Shown here: positions 7,128-16,476 of the stretch, piece after piece | Position numbering within the stretch: the first letter of the stretch is position 1 | Layout: the number at the start of each line of letters is the position of its first letter | NCBI GenBank assembly: GCA_034670145.1 | Contig: JAXMOA010000008.1 | Span: 62,001-126,000, forward strand | Length of the DNA stretch: 64,000 nucleotides | Origin: HXMU1420-2 sp034670145 | Lineage (GTDB): Bacteria > Pseudomonadota > Alphaproteobacteria > Rhodobacterales > Rhodobacteraceae | Reading direction: 5' to 3' | The notes under the pieces: model-generated | Seen by the model: the letters and a program-made list of their open reading frames with translations, nothing else | Told to the model about the DNA's origin: nothing | Database searches by the model: none | Position numbers and translations under genes: made by a program

Positions 7128-8815
7128 CCGAGATTGACCCAATCACCCTGGCCGTCCTTGCCGGCCGGATGGAGCAGATTGCCGACGAAATGGACGCCAC
7201 CCTGTTCCGCGCGGCCTTCAACCCCATCATCGCCGAGGCCCATGACGCCTCGCACGGCATCTACGACGCCATCACCGGCGACACATTGGTGCAGGGCAAA
7301 TCCGGCCTGCCGATCTTTGTTGGCGTGATGGCTTTTGCGGTCAAGGCGATCATCGAAAAGGCCGCCGCCGACGGTGATCTGCAAGACGGCGATATCTATG
7401 TGTTCAACGATGCCCATATCGGCGGCACCCACCTCTCCGACATGCGCCTGATCCGCCCCTATTTCCGCAATGGAGAGCTGTTTTGCTACCTCGCCTCGGT
7501 CGGGCATTGGCATGATGTGGGCGGCGCAGTCCCGGGCAATTACAACCCCGCCGCCACCGATGTCTTTCAAGAGGCCTTCGTGCTGCCCCCCGTCAAACTG
7601 GCCCGCGCCGGAGTGCTCAATCAGGACATCGTCGATATCCTGCTGCGCAACACCCGCCTGCCGCAATCGGCCATGGGCGACCTCAACGGTCAGCTCGGCG
7701 CTTTGGATCTGGGCGTGACCCGCATGGACGCGCTGCTGGACGAATACGGCTCCGACACCATCCGCGCCGCGCTCGCCGCGCTGTCGGATCGGGCGGAAAC
7801 CCTGATGCGCGCCGAACTGTCCGCCCTGCCGGACGGCCGATGGGAGGCGCAGGACTATCTGGACAATGACGGCATCACCGAGGACGCACTGCCCATCCGT
7901 ATTGCGCTCGAAATCCGCGATGACCGCATGATCCTCGACTTCGAAGGCACCGCACCCCGCTGCGCCGGGCCGGTCAATATTGCCCTGCCCACCGCCGTCG
8001 CCACCGCCTATGTGGCCATCAAACACATCTTTGCCGGGCTGCCCGCAAACTCTGGCGTCATGCGCCCGATCGAGGTCAAGATCCCCCAGGGCTCCCTGCT
8101 CAGCGCCGAATTTCCGGCCCCCACAGGCGGCTATACCGAAACCATCCTGCGCATGATCGACGTGATGTTCTCCGCCATGGCCCAGGCCGCCCCCGACCGC
8201 GTGGTCGCCAACGCCTATGGCACCATCAACGCCCTCTCCATCGCCGGCAAACGCAGCGACGGCCGCCCCTGGGTCATGTTCAGCTTCTACGGAGGCGGCC
8301 ACGGCGGCTCGATGGAGACCGACGGCCTCAACCACGGCAACGCCCCCATCTCCACCGCCACCATCCCCCCGATGGAGATCCTCGAAGCCGCCTATCCCGT
8401 CATGTTCCGCCAATGGGCCCTGCGCCCCGACAGCGGCGGCGCCGGTCAACACCGCGGCGGCCTCGGCGCGATCTACGAAATCGAAGTGCTCGAAGAAAAC
8501 GGCGCCGAAGCCTTCCTGTTCGGCGAACGCGGCCGCTTTGCGCCACAGGGCGTGGCCGGTGGGCAAGAGGCGGGCGTCAACCAGTTCTCCTATGAACAGG
8601 ACGACGGCCGCGCCACACCGCCGCTGGTCTCCAAAATGCGCGGCATCCAGCTGCGCCAGGGGCAGGCCGTGCGCCTGGAAACCCCGGGTGGCGGCGGCTA
8701 CGGCCCACCTCAGGCCCGCGACAAGACGGCCATCGCCCGCGATGTGGCCCGTGGCCTGGTCAGCCCGGCCCAGGCCGACGCAGATTACCCCGGCTGGCAG
8801 GAGGCAAAACAATGA
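7124..8815 (+). CDS. hyuB: Hydantoinase B / oxoprolinase-family subunit
   Basis: A 563-residue HyuB-type subunit. The N-terminus MTEIDPITLAVLAGRMEQIADEM, the acidic DGDIYVFNDAHIGGTHLSDM region and the C-terminal ETPGGGGYGPP are typical of the family. With HyuA it forms ATP-dependent enzymes that open five-membered lactam or imide rings (N-methylhydantoinase, 5-oxoprolinase) or carboxylate ketones (acetone and acetophenone carboxylases). No third, small carboxylase subunit is next to it, so I favour ring opening. It overlaps the genes on both sides by 4 bp, implying coupled translation. Confidence 0.93.
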   Translation: MTEIDPITLAVLAGRMEQIADEMDATLFRAAFNPIIAEAHDASHGIYDAITGDTLVQGKSGLPIFVGVMAFAVKAIIEKAAADGDLQDGDIYVFNDAHIGGTHLSDMRLIRPYFRNGELFCYLASVGHWHDVGGAVPGNYNPAATDVFQEAFVLPPVKLARAGVLNQDIVDILLRNTRLPQSAMGDLNGQLGALDLGVTRMDALLDEYGSDTIRAALAALSDRAETLMRAELSALPDGRWEAQDYLDNDGITEDALPIRIALEIRDDRMILDFEGTAPRCAGPVNIALPTAVATAYVAIKHIFAGLPANSGVMRPIEVKIPQGSLLSAEFPAPTGGYTETILRMIDVMFSAMAQAAPDRVVANAYGTINALSIAGKRSDGRPWVMFSFYGGGHGGSMETDGLNHGNAPISTATIPPMEILEAAYPVMFRQWALRPDSGGAGQHRGGLGAIYEIEVLEENGAEAFLFGERGRFAPQGVAGGQEAGVNQFSYEQDDGRATPPLVSKMRGIQLRQGQAVRLETPGGGGYGPPQARDKTAIARDVARGLVSPAQADADYPGWQEAKQ

Positions 8816-10863
8816 GCGGTCGTATGGTTGGCGTCGATGTCGGGGGCACGTTCACCGACATATTTGTGCTCGATGAATCCACGGGCAAAGCGCAGGTCGG
8901 CAAGGTCCCCACAACCCGCCCGGACCAATCCGGCGGCTTTGTAGACGGCATCACCGGCCAGGTCCCCGACCTCAGCCAATTGTCCGTCGTCGTGCATGGC
9001 ACCACCGCCGGCACCAACGCGCTGCTGGAACGCAAAGGCGCCCGCATTGGCGTGATCACCACCCAGGGCCTGCGCGACGTGCTGGAAATGCGCCGCCGTG
9101 ACCGCCCCCGCACCTGGGGCCTGCGCGGCGATTTCGAACCGGTGGCGGACCGCCGCGATCGCCTCGAAGTCCCCGAGCGCACCCTGGCGGACGGCACCAT
9201 CCGCACCGCCGTTGACCTCGACGCCGTCCGCGCCGCCGCGACCCAGCTGCAGGCCGCAGGCTGTCAGGCGGTCGCCGTCCTGTTTGCCAACGCCTACGCC
9301 AACCCCGCGAACGAGGCCGCCGCCGTCAACCTGCTGCGCCAGATCTGGCCGACACCGCATGTCTCGGCCAGCCACGAAATTCTGCCCGAAATCCGCGAAT
9401 ACGAACGCTTCTCAACCACCGCGCTCAACGCCTATCTGCAACCCGAAGTCTCCGGCTACCTCCACCGCCTGGAAAACGTGCTGACCCAGGGGGGCTTCTC
9501 GGGCGAATTCCTGATCGTGCAATCCAACGGCGGGGTCATGGGCGTCGAAACCGCCTGCCAGCGCCCGGTGCGCACGGCCCTGTCCGGACCTGCCGCCGGG
9601 GTCATCGCCGCCGGTTACATCGCTCAAACAGCAGGCTTTCCCGATGTCATCACCGGCGATATCGGCGGCACCAGTTTTGATGTGTCGCTGATCGCCGACG
9701 GGCAAACCCAGCTCGCCGCGCAAACGGCGGTGGACTTCGGGATGACCATCCGCTCGCCCATGATCGAGATTACAACCATCGGCGCAGGCGGCGGCTCCAT
9801 TGCCTGGGTGGACAAGGGCGGATTGCTGCAAATCGGGCCAGAAAGCGCCGGTTCCAACCCGGGGCCCGTGGCCTATGGGCTGGGCAATGACCGCCCCACA
9901 GTGACCGACGCCAACGTGGTGCTGGGCCGGATCGACCCGGATAAACCCATCGGTGGAAAACTGGCCCGCCTCGACGTCAAGGCCGCCATGCAAGCCATTG
10001 ATACGCATGTCGGATCGCCGCTCAACCTCGAAACCTTCCAGGCGGCCGAGGCAATCCTGCGGGTGGCCAATTCCCGCATGGCCGGTGCCATCCGTCTGGT
10101 CTCGGTCGAGCGCGGCTATGACCCCAAAAGCTTTGCCTTCATGCCATTTGGCGGCGGCGGGGCGCTGCATGCCTGTGCGCTGATGGCGGATGTGGGCCTG
10201 GCCCGCGCCATTGTCCCGCGCTACCCGGGGGTCACCTCGGCCATGGGCTGCGTGATCGCCGATATGCGCCAGGATTTTGTGCAAACCATCAACGCCGCTC
10301 TGGACGGGCTGAACAGCGCCGCACTGGGCGGATACATGCAGGACCACCTGGATCAGGGGCTCGCCCTGCTGGACGCGGCCCGCACCAGTTTCGAGGCGCG
10401 CGAAACCCGGTTCGAACTGGACATGGCCTATCTCGGCCAAACCCATACCGTGCCCGTGCCCATTCCGGTTTCGGTCGAAAACGGCAAGGCCACGCCACCG
10501 ACCGCGGAACAGATCGCCGAGGCTTTTGACACCACCTATCGCGCCACCTATGGCCGTTTGCTGCCAAACGGGGTGCGGCGGGTGCTGAACCTGCGCAGCG
10601 CCGTGATCGGGCGGCGCCCCAAATTTGATCTGTCCAGCCTGGCGCCCGAAACCGCCCAGATGCCCGCCGCCACCCATCGCCCGGTGCATTTCGCGGACAC
10701 CTGGCACGACACCGTCATCTACGACCGCCTGTCGCTGCCCGTGGGCAGCGAAATTCCGGGGCCGGCCATTTTGCGCCAGCCTGACACAACGGTCCTGATC
10801 GAACCGGGCTTCACCGCCCGCGTCGATGCTTACGGCAATACCCTGATCGAACGAGAGGCTTGA
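8812..10863 (+). CDS. hyuA: Hydantoinase A / oxoprolinase-family subunit
   Basis: A 683-residue HyuA subunit with the ATP-binding motif GVDVGGTFTDIFVLDE at the N-terminus, HGTTAGTNALLERKGA around residue 63 and the ASHK-fold repeat GDIGGTSFDVSLI in the middle. It is the ATP-using partner of HyuB. Start ATG 8812 overlaps the hyuB stop, and the isochorismatase-like gene starts directly after its stop. Order B then A, followed by an amidase-fold gene, suggests that ring opening is followed by hydrolysis of the opened product. Specificity cannot be read from sequence. Confidence 0.94.
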   Translation: MSGRMVGVDVGGTFTDIFVLDESTGKAQVGKVPTTRPDQSGGFVDGITGQVPDLSQLSVVVHGTTAGTNALLERKGARIGVITTQGLRDVLEMRRRDRPRTWGLRGDFEPVADRRDRLEVPERTLADGTIRTAVDLDAVRAAATQLQAAGCQAVAVLFANAYANPANEAAAVNLLRQIWPTPHVSASHEILPEIREYERFSTTALNAYLQPEVSGYLHRLENVLTQGGFSGEFLIVQSNGGVMGVETACQRPVRTALSGPAAGVIAAGYIAQTAGFPDVITGDIGGTSFDVSLIADGQTQLAAQTAVDFGMTIRSPMIEITTIGAGGGSIAWVDKGGLLQIGPESAGSNPGPVAYGLGNDRPTVTDANVVLGRIDPDKPIGGKLARLDVKAAMQAIDTHVGSPLNLETFQAAEAILRVANSRMAGAIRLVSVERGYDPKSFAFMPFGGGGALHACALMADVGLARAIVPRYPGVTSAMGCVIADMRQDFVQTINAALDGLNSAALGGYMQDHLDQGLALLDAARTSFEARETRFELDMAYLGQTHTVPVPIPVSVENGKATPPTAEQIAEAFDTTYRATYGRLLPNGVRRVLNLRSAVIGRRPKFDLSSLAPETAQMPAATHRPVHFADTWHDTVIYDRLSLPVGSEIPGPAILRQPDTTVLIEPGFTARVDAYGNTLIEREA

Positions 10864-11463
10864 ATGGACTTCAATCCAGCCAAAACCGCGCTGCTGACCA
10901 TTGATCTGCAAAACGACTTTCTGCACCCAGAGGGCGCCTATGGTCGGGCCGGGCAAAGCGCAGAGGCCATCGCCGCATTGCCCGCCCGCATCCGGCCCGT
11001 GCGCGACGCGTTGCGCGCGGCGGGTGGCACCTATATCTCGGCCCAGTTCACGCTGGTCCCGGGACCGGGGGGCGCACCTCTGATCGCGGATCATCTCAGG
11101 AAACTGCGCCCGTTCCTGACCAAGGGCGATTTCGCCCCGGGCGCCTTCGGCCACAGCCTGGTGGACGCGTTGAAGGACGCGGATTACACCATTGAAAAAG
11201 TGGCATATTCTGCCTTCTACCAAACCCGGCTGGAATACATCATGCGCGCGCTGGATCTGGATCATCTGATCGTGGGCGGCATTGTCACCAACGGCGGTGT
11301 GGCCTCCACCTTGCGCGACGCCCATCTGCGCAACATCCATACCACCATTCTGACCGATGGCTGCGCCGCCTTCCGCGACGACGTGCATGAGGCCACTTTG
11401 CTCTCGCTCGCCTCCGTCACGGATCAGATGACCTGCGCTGCTATGGTGGAGCTTTTACAATGA
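10864..11463 (+). CDS. Isochorismatase-family protein without the nucleophilic Cys
   Basis: A 199-residue isochorismatase-fold hydrolase. Asp14 (LLTIDLQNDF) and Lys112 (IEKVAYSAFY) of the usual Asp-Lys-Cys triad are present, but the TNVCV loop reads T-N-G-G145-V. Amidases of this fold (maleamate amidase, nicotinamidase, N-carbamoylsarcosine amidase) need Cys here. True isochorismatases such as PhzD and EntB lack it and cleave a vinyl ether by general acid catalysis. So the enzyme may cleave an enol-ether or similar bond rather than an amide. The start follows the hyuA stop with no gap, and the stop overlaps the lyase start by 4 bp. Confidence 0.88.
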   Translation: MDFNPAKTALLTIDLQNDFLHPEGAYGRAGQSAEAIAALPARIRPVRDALRAAGGTYISAQFTLVPGPGGAPLIADHLRKLRPFLTKGDFAPGAFGHSLVDALKDADYTIEKVAYSAFYQTRLEYIMRALDLDHLIVGGIVTNGGVASTLRDAHLRNIHTTILTDGCAAFRDDVHEATLLSLASVTDQMTCAAMVELLQ

Positions 11464-12317
11464 CGCTCAAATCTCTGCTGAAAAAGGATAAAATTGTTCT
11501 CGCTCCGGGCGTCTATGATGCCTTGACGGCGGCTATGGCCCAGACCGCAGGCTTTCCAGCGCTCTATCTTTCCGGCGCTGCGGTGGCCTATACCCGGCTT
11601 GGCCGGCCAGACATCGGCCTCACCACAGCCTCCGAAATGGCCGACACAATGGCGCTCATCGCAGACCGCGTCACCCTGCCGGTGATCATCGACGCGGACA
11701 CCGGGTTTGGCAATGCGCTGAACGCCCAGCGCACCATGCGCAGCTACGAACGCGCCGGGGCTGCCGCGCTCCAGATCGAGGATCAGACCTATCCAAAGCG
11801 GTGCGGGCATCTCAAGGACAAGACCCTGATTTCCAGCACGGAAATGGCAGGCAAGATCCGCGCCATGGCCGACGCCCGCGCCTCTGATGACACGCTGATC
11901 ATCGCCCGCACAGACGCCATCGCCGTCGAAGGTTTCTCTGCCGCTCTGGACCGGGCCGAAGCCTACCTCGAAGCAGGCGCCGACGTGCTGTTCATCGAGG
12001 CCCCCCAATCGCGCGACCAACAAACCCAGATCGCCACCCGCTTTGCGGCCCGCGTGCCATTGCTCGCCAATATGGTCGAGGGCGGAGACACCCCCGTTAC
12101 GGACGCCAACGATCTGGAAAGCCTGGGATTTTCCATCGCCATCTTCCCCGGCGGCATCGTGCGGGCGCTCGGGCGCACCATGCAGGACTATTACGCCAGC
12201 CTGGCCCGGCACGGCACCACCGAACCCTTCCGCAACCGGATGTTCGATTTCGCCGGTCTGAACCAGGAACTGGGCACCGCCGACATGCTGGCACGGGGTA
12301 AGGACTATGAAAGCTGA
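11460..12317 (+). CDS. Isocitrate lyase / PEP mutase superfamily lyase
   Basis: 285 residues with the superfamily barrel: metal-site D78-A-D80-T-G-F-G-N, E107-D108, and the lyase loop P112-K-R-C-G-H117. The Cys in that loop separates C-C lyases (isocitrate, methylisocitrate and 2,3-dimethylmalate lyase) from PEP mutases and phosphonate hydrolases. The expected reaction is retro-Claisen/aldol cleavage of an alkylmalate-like acid to a keto acid plus a carboxylic acid. The LeuCD-like pair next to this operon could supply the substrate by hydration. It overlaps the flavoprotein gene by 11 bp. Confidence 0.9.
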   Translation: MTLKSLLKKDKIVLAPGVYDALTAAMAQTAGFPALYLSGAAVAYTRLGRPDIGLTTASEMADTMALIADRVTLPVIIDADTGFGNALNAQRTMRSYERAGAAALQIEDQTYPKRCGHLKDKTLISSTEMAGKIRAMADARASDDTLIIARTDAIAVEGFSAALDRAEAYLEAGADVLFIEAPQSRDQQTQIATRFAARVPLLANMVEGGDTPVTDANDLESLGFSIAIFPGGIVRALGRTMQDYYASLARHGTTEPFRNRMFDFAGLNQELGTADMLARGKDYES

Positions 12318-13677
12318 CGTTCAAAACGCGCCGGAACAGTTTGATTTCGAAATAGAAACCCTGATCATCGGCGGGGGTGCCTGCGGCCTGGTCGCAGCTC
12401 TGGCCGCCAGCGAGGCAGGCCAGCAGGTTCTGGTGATCGAGGCCGACCCGATCCCTCGCGGCTCCACCTCTTTGTCCGCCGGTCTGATCCCCGCCGCCGG
12501 CACCGCCCAGCAACACGCCGCCGGAATCAAAGATGACCCGGACCGCTTTGCCGCCGACATTCAGGCCAAGGCGCATGACGAAAACGACCCAGAACTGGTG
12601 CAGGCCATGGCCCGGGCCTCCGGCCCGCTGATCGACTGGCTGACCAACACCCATGGCCTGGCGTTCTCCGTGGTCACCGATTTCGACTATCCCGGCCATT
12701 CCCGCCGCCGCATGCATGGGCTGCCCACCCGTGCCGGGCTCGACCTCATCGACGCCCTGCGTGCCGCATGCGAGGCGCGCGGCATCGACATCCTGTGCGA
12801 CCGGCGCGCCGAAACGCTCTACACCGCCAACGACACGCCGCGCGGGGTCGCCCTGCGCACGCCCGAAGGGGTCGAACATGTCGGCTGCGCCAAGCTGATC
12901 CTCGCCTGCAACGGCTTCGGCGGCAACCGCCAGATGGTGGCCCGCCACATGCCTGATATCACCGACGCCCTCTGGTTCGGCCATGATGGCAATCAGGGCG
13001 AAGCGGTGCACTGGGGCCGTCTGCTGGGCGCAGATACCCGTCACCTGGGCGCCTATCAGGGCCACGGCAACGTCGCCCACCCGCATGGCATATTGATCAC
13101 CTGGGCCGTGATCACCCAGGGCGGCATTCAGGTCAATCGCGACGGCCACCGCTTCTGGAATGAAAGCCAGGGCTATTCCGAGGCCGCTCGCGCCGTGCTC
13201 GCCCAACCAGGTGCCGAGGCCTACGCCATCTTCGATGGCCGTATCGCCGCCATCGCCCGGCAATTTGCCGATTTCCAACAGGCCCAGACCCAGGGCGCGA
13301 TCAAAACCGCACCAACCCTTGCCGCGCTCGCACAGACGCTGGGATTGCCGCAGCAGGCGCTGCACGATACCGTAACCACCCTGCCAATCGGCCAGACAGA
13401 CCCGTTTGGCCGCCACTTCGACATGCCCGCCCTGGCACCGCCCTATCACGGCGTCCGCGTCACCGGCGCCTTGTTCCACACCCAAGGCGGCCTGCGCACG
13501 GACGGGCAGGCGCGGGTGCTGCGCCCCGACGGCTCTGTCATCCCCAACCTCTATGCCGGCGGCGGCGCCGCCTGTGGCGTGTCAGGGCAGGGCGACAGCG
13601 GCTATCTGTCGGGCAACGGGCTGCTGGCGGCGGTCACGCTGGGCCGTGCGGCCGGGCAGGCGCCGGTCATCCCCTAG
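12307..13677 (+). CDS. FAD-dependent fumarate-reductase/succinate-dehydrogenase-like flavoprotein
   Basis: 456 residues. The dinucleotide-binding motif LIIGGGACGLVAALAASEAG lies near residue 20, and a C-terminal FAD motif GGLRTDGQARVL...NLYAGGGAACGVSG...GYLSGNGLL marks the FAD_binding_2 family, as in fumarate reductases, 3-ketosteroid dehydrogenases and tricarballylate dehydrogenase. It probably introduces or removes a C=C bond in an acid or enone intermediate. It is the last gene of the operon, and its 3' end overlaps the convergent guanine deaminase gene by 11 bp. No signal peptide, so cytoplasmic. Confidence 0.88.
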   Translation: MKADVQNAPEQFDFEIETLIIGGGACGLVAALAASEAGQQVLVIEADPIPRGSTSLSAGLIPAAGTAQQHAAGIKDDPDRFAADIQAKAHDENDPELVQAMARASGPLIDWLTNTHGLAFSVVTDFDYPGHSRRRMHGLPTRAGLDLIDALRAACEARGIDILCDRRAETLYTANDTPRGVALRTPEGVEHVGCAKLILACNGFGGNRQMVARHMPDITDALWFGHDGNQGEAVHWGRLLGADTRHLGAYQGHGNVAHPHGILITWAVITQGGIQVNRDGHRFWNESQGYSEAARAVLAQPGAEAYAIFDGRIAAIARQFADFQQAQTQGAIKTAPTLAALAQTLGLPQQALHDTVTTLPIGQTDPFGRHFDMPALAPPYHGVRVTGALFHTQGGLRTDGQARVLRPDGSVIPNLYAGGGAACGVSGQGDSGYLSGNGLLAAVTLGRAAGQAPVIP

Positions 13678-14983
13678 GCGCGCCGACTGGCCGGCCATTG
13701 ATCCAAACCTGCGCAATCGCCCGGTCATCCCCCATCATGATGGTGGGAAACACCGCCTCCCACAGGTCCGAGGCCTCGTCCACACGCTGCGCAATCGCCG
13801 GGGTCGACGACAAATCCAACGCAACCAGATCCGCCTCCAGCCCCGGCGCAATCCGCCCGATCTGATCACCCATCCCCAGCGCCTGCGCCGATCCGGCCGT
13901 TGCCAGCCACAACAAATGCGCCGGATGCAGCGCCGTGCCGCGCAACTGTGCCACCTCATAGGCCGCCGCCATCGTGCGCAGCATCGAAAAAGAAGACCCG
14001 CCCCCGGTATCTGTCGCCAGCCCAACCCGCTGACCTTGGGCCATCAACCCGGCCATATCAAACAGGCCCGACCCGATGAACGTGTTCGAGGTCGGACAAT
14101 GCACCAGCGCCGCTGCGACCTCGCGCAGCCGGTCACGCTCGCGCGGTTCCAGATGGATCGCATGACCATACAGCCCATTGACCCCCAACAACCCATGCGC
14201 CTCATAGGTATCCAGATAATCCCGCGCCTCCGGGTACAGCGAGCGCACCCATTCAATCTCATCCGTCTGCTCGCTCAGATGGGTCTGCATCAGGCAATCG
14301 GGATGCTCGGCCCATAGCGCGCCCATCGCGTCCATCTGCTCTGGCGTCGAGGTCGGTGAAAACCGCGGCGTGATGGCATAGCTCAACCGGTCCACACCAT
14401 GCCAGCGCTGCAACAAGGCCTTGCTGTCATCATATCCGCTCTGCGCCGTATCGCGCAGCCCGTCGGGGGCATTGCGATCCATACAGGTCTTACCGGCCAC
14501 CACACGCTGTCCGCGCGCCTGAGCCTCGGTGAAAAATGCGTCAACGCTGGCGGGGTGGATGGTGCAGAAACTGCATATGGTGGTGGTGCCATGGGCCCGG
14601 GTCAGATCGAAATACCGCGCCGCGATGCGCGCGCAATAGGCCGGGTCGTCAAACCGCATCTCTTCGGGAAACGTATAGGTGTTCAGCCAGTCAATCAGCC
14701 GCTTGCCCCAGCTCGCAATCATCGCGGTCTGGGGGTAATGCGCATGTGCATCCACAAACCCCGGCAGGATCACCTGTTCCCCGCGCGCGTCGTGCCGGGC
14801 CTGCGGATAGGCACTGCGCAAGGCCGCCGCGCTGCCCACGGCCGCGATTCGCCCGGCCTCGATCACCAGCGCCTCATGCTCCTCGACCGCCTCTTGCGGA
14901 TCCACCTCAAACGGGCTGCTGGCAAAGCTCAGAACCCGGCCCGTCAGCAATGTCATGTCTGTCATCGTCCAAGTCCCACTCAT
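13667..14983 (-). CDS. guaD: Guanine deaminase
   Basis: A 438-residue amidohydrolase very close to guanine deaminases: PGFVDAHAHYPQ with zinc ligands H80 and H82, the MDRNAPDGLRDTAQSGYDDS segment, LMQTHLSEQ and LATDTGGGSSFSML. It converts guanine to xanthine plus ammonia in purine catabolism. Other purine genes are absent nearby, so it may be a lone gene. ATG 14983 is used; ATG 14965 (MTDMTLL) is an equally possible start, because neither has a strong ribosome site. The 3' end overlaps the flavoprotein gene. Confidence 0.93.
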   Translation of the reverse strand: MSGTWTMTDMTLLTGRVLSFASSPFEVDPQEAVEEHEALVIEAGRIAAVGSAAALRSAYPQARHDARGEQVILPGFVDAHAHYPQTAMIASWGKRLIDWLNTYTFPEEMRFDDPAYCARIAARYFDLTRAHGTTTICSFCTIHPASVDAFFTEAQARGQRVVAGKTCMDRNAPDGLRDTAQSGYDDSKALLQRWHGVDRLSYAITPRFSPTSTPEQMDAMGALWAEHPDCLMQTHLSEQTDEIEWVRSLYPEARDYLDTYEAHGLLGVNGLYGHAIHLEPRERDRLREVAAALVHCPTSNTFIGSGLFDMAGLMAQGQRVGLATDTGGGSSFSMLRTMAAAYEVAQLRGTALHPAHLLWLATAGSAQALGMGDQIGRIAPGLEADLVALDLSSTPAIAQRVDEASDLWEAVFPTIMMGDDRAIAQVWINGRPVGAPRG

Positions 14984-15096
14984 CCATTTCCAAAAGCAGG
15001 ATAAATGGCGCAGGAAGTCAGGTAAATTACACCATTGTCATTGTTTTCGGTTAGCAGCTTCTAATAGGTTGCGTGCAATCAAATTGGAGGCTGTCG

Positions 15097-16476
15097 ATGT
15101 CCGATCAGACTCAGGATGAACATGGCGACAGCCCATATGCCCTGCCGCTGCGAATCGTAGCAGGCATCCAGTATGCTATTGATATCGGCGATGCGGATCA
15201 GCTGCGCGATCTGATGGGGCCGCTGCACCCGGCGGATATCGCTGACCTGCTCGAACAGATCAATCCGTTCGACCGGGGCCGCCTGATCCGCCTTTATGGC
15301 CCCGACTTCGACGGCGAAATCCTCTCCGAACTGGAGGATGGCCTGCGCGAAGAGGTCATCGCGATCCTGAATCCGGCCGTGCTGGCGGATGCGGTGCGCG
15401 ACCTGGACAGCGACGATGTGGTCGATCTGGTCGAAGATCTGGAAGGCCCACAGCAAGAGGCCATCCTCGACGCGCTGGAAGAGGCCGACAGGGCGGTGGT
15501 CGAACAATCGCTGGCCTGGCCCGAGGACAGCGCCGGGCGCCTGATGCAACGCGAAGTGGTCTACGCCCCCGAGGATTGGACCGTAGGGCAGGCCATCGAC
15601 CATATGCGCAGCGCCGATCAGCTGCCCCAGCAATTCTATCACATCGTCATCGTCGATCCCCGGATGCACCCCATTGCCAATGTGACGCTGGGCCGGGTCA
15701 TGGGCACCCGCCGTGATGTGCCCTTGCGCGACATCACGGAAGAGATCTTTCAGGTCATCCCGGTCACCCAGGACGAAGGCGATGTGGCCTATGCCTTCAA
15801 CCAATATCATCTGATTTCGGCGCCGGTGGTCGATGACTCGGGCCGTCTGGTGGGGGTGATCACCATTGATGATGCGATGGCCGTGCTGGATCAGGAACAC
15901 GAAGAAGACATCCTGCGCCTCGCCGGGGTCAATGACGAAAGCTCTCTGTCTGATACCGTGCTGGAAACCAGCCGCCGCCGTTTGCCCTGGCTGGTGGTCA
16001 ATATGTTCGCCGCCATCGCCGCCGCCCTTGTGATCGGCCTGTTCGAATCCACAATCTCCGCCTTCGTGGCCCTGGCCGCGCTGATGCCGATCGTCGCCTC
16101 CATGGGTGGCAACGCCGGAACCCAATCCCTCACCGTCGCCGTGCGCGCACTGGCCACCAAGGATCTGACCTCCGCCAACGTCTGGCGCGTGATCCGGCGC
16201 GAGGCCATCGTCGGCATCATAAACGGCGTGCTCTTTGCGCTGATGATCGGAACACTCAGTTACCTCCTCTATGGCAACCCGACCCTCGGGCTCGTCATCG
16301 GAACCGCCCTCATCGTCAACATGCTCACCGCCGCCCTGGCCGGCACCGGCGTGCCGATCATCCTCGAACGCCTGGGCGCGGATCCGGCCCTCGCCTCGGG
16401 CACATTCGTCACCACCACAACCGACCTCATGGGCTTCTTCTCCTTCCTCGGCCTCGCCTCGCTGGTGCTGCTATGA
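15097..16476 (+). CDS. mgtE: Magnesium transporter MgtE
   Basis: 459 residues with the MgtE layout: an N-terminal acidic helical domain (LHPADIADLLEQINPFDRGRL...), a pair of CBS domains (~residues 140-265) that act as Mg2+ gate, a plug helix and a five-helix membrane domain from ~290 with the conserved MGGNAGTQSLTVAVRAL segment. It imports Mg2+ across the inner membrane. ATG 15097 was chosen over GTG 15073 because TTGGAGG at 15084-15090 is well placed. The next gene overlaps by 4 bp. Confidence 0.96.
   Translation: MSDQTQDEHGDSPYALPLRIVAGIQYAIDIGDADQLRDLMGPLHPADIADLLEQINPFDRGRLIRLYGPDFDGEILSELEDGLREEVIAILNPAVLADAVRDLDSDDVVDLVEDLEGPQQEAILDALEEADRAVVEQSLAWPEDSAGRLMQREVVYAPEDWTVGQAIDHMRSADQLPQQFYHIVIVDPRMHPIANVTLGRVMGTRRDVPLRDITEEIFQVIPVTQDEGDVAYAFNQYHLISAPVVDDSGRLVGVITIDDAMAVLDQEHEEDILRLAGVNDESSLSDTVLETSRRRLPWLVVNMFAAIAAALVIGLFESTISAFVALAALMPIVASMGGNAGTQSLTVAVRALATKDLTSANVWRVIRREAIVGIINGVLFALMIGTLSYLLYGNPTLGLVIGTALIVNMLTAALAGTGVPIILERLGADPALASGTFVTTTTDLMGFFSFLGLASLVLL

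Noticed and set aside
6917..8812. 631-residue open frame on the minus strand opposite hyuB
   Set aside because: It is a mirror of a high-GC coding region, has no recognisable domain and lacks start signals; hyuB on the plus strand is clear.
9412..11388. 658-residue open frame on the minus strand opposite hyuA and the isochorismatase-like gene
   Set aside because: Composition is His/Gly/Gln-rich as expected of a shadow frame; it spans two real genes on the other strand.
12097..13485. 462-residue open frame opposite the flavoprotein gene
   Set aside because: Shadow frame with no domain; the plus-strand gene has full FAD motifs.
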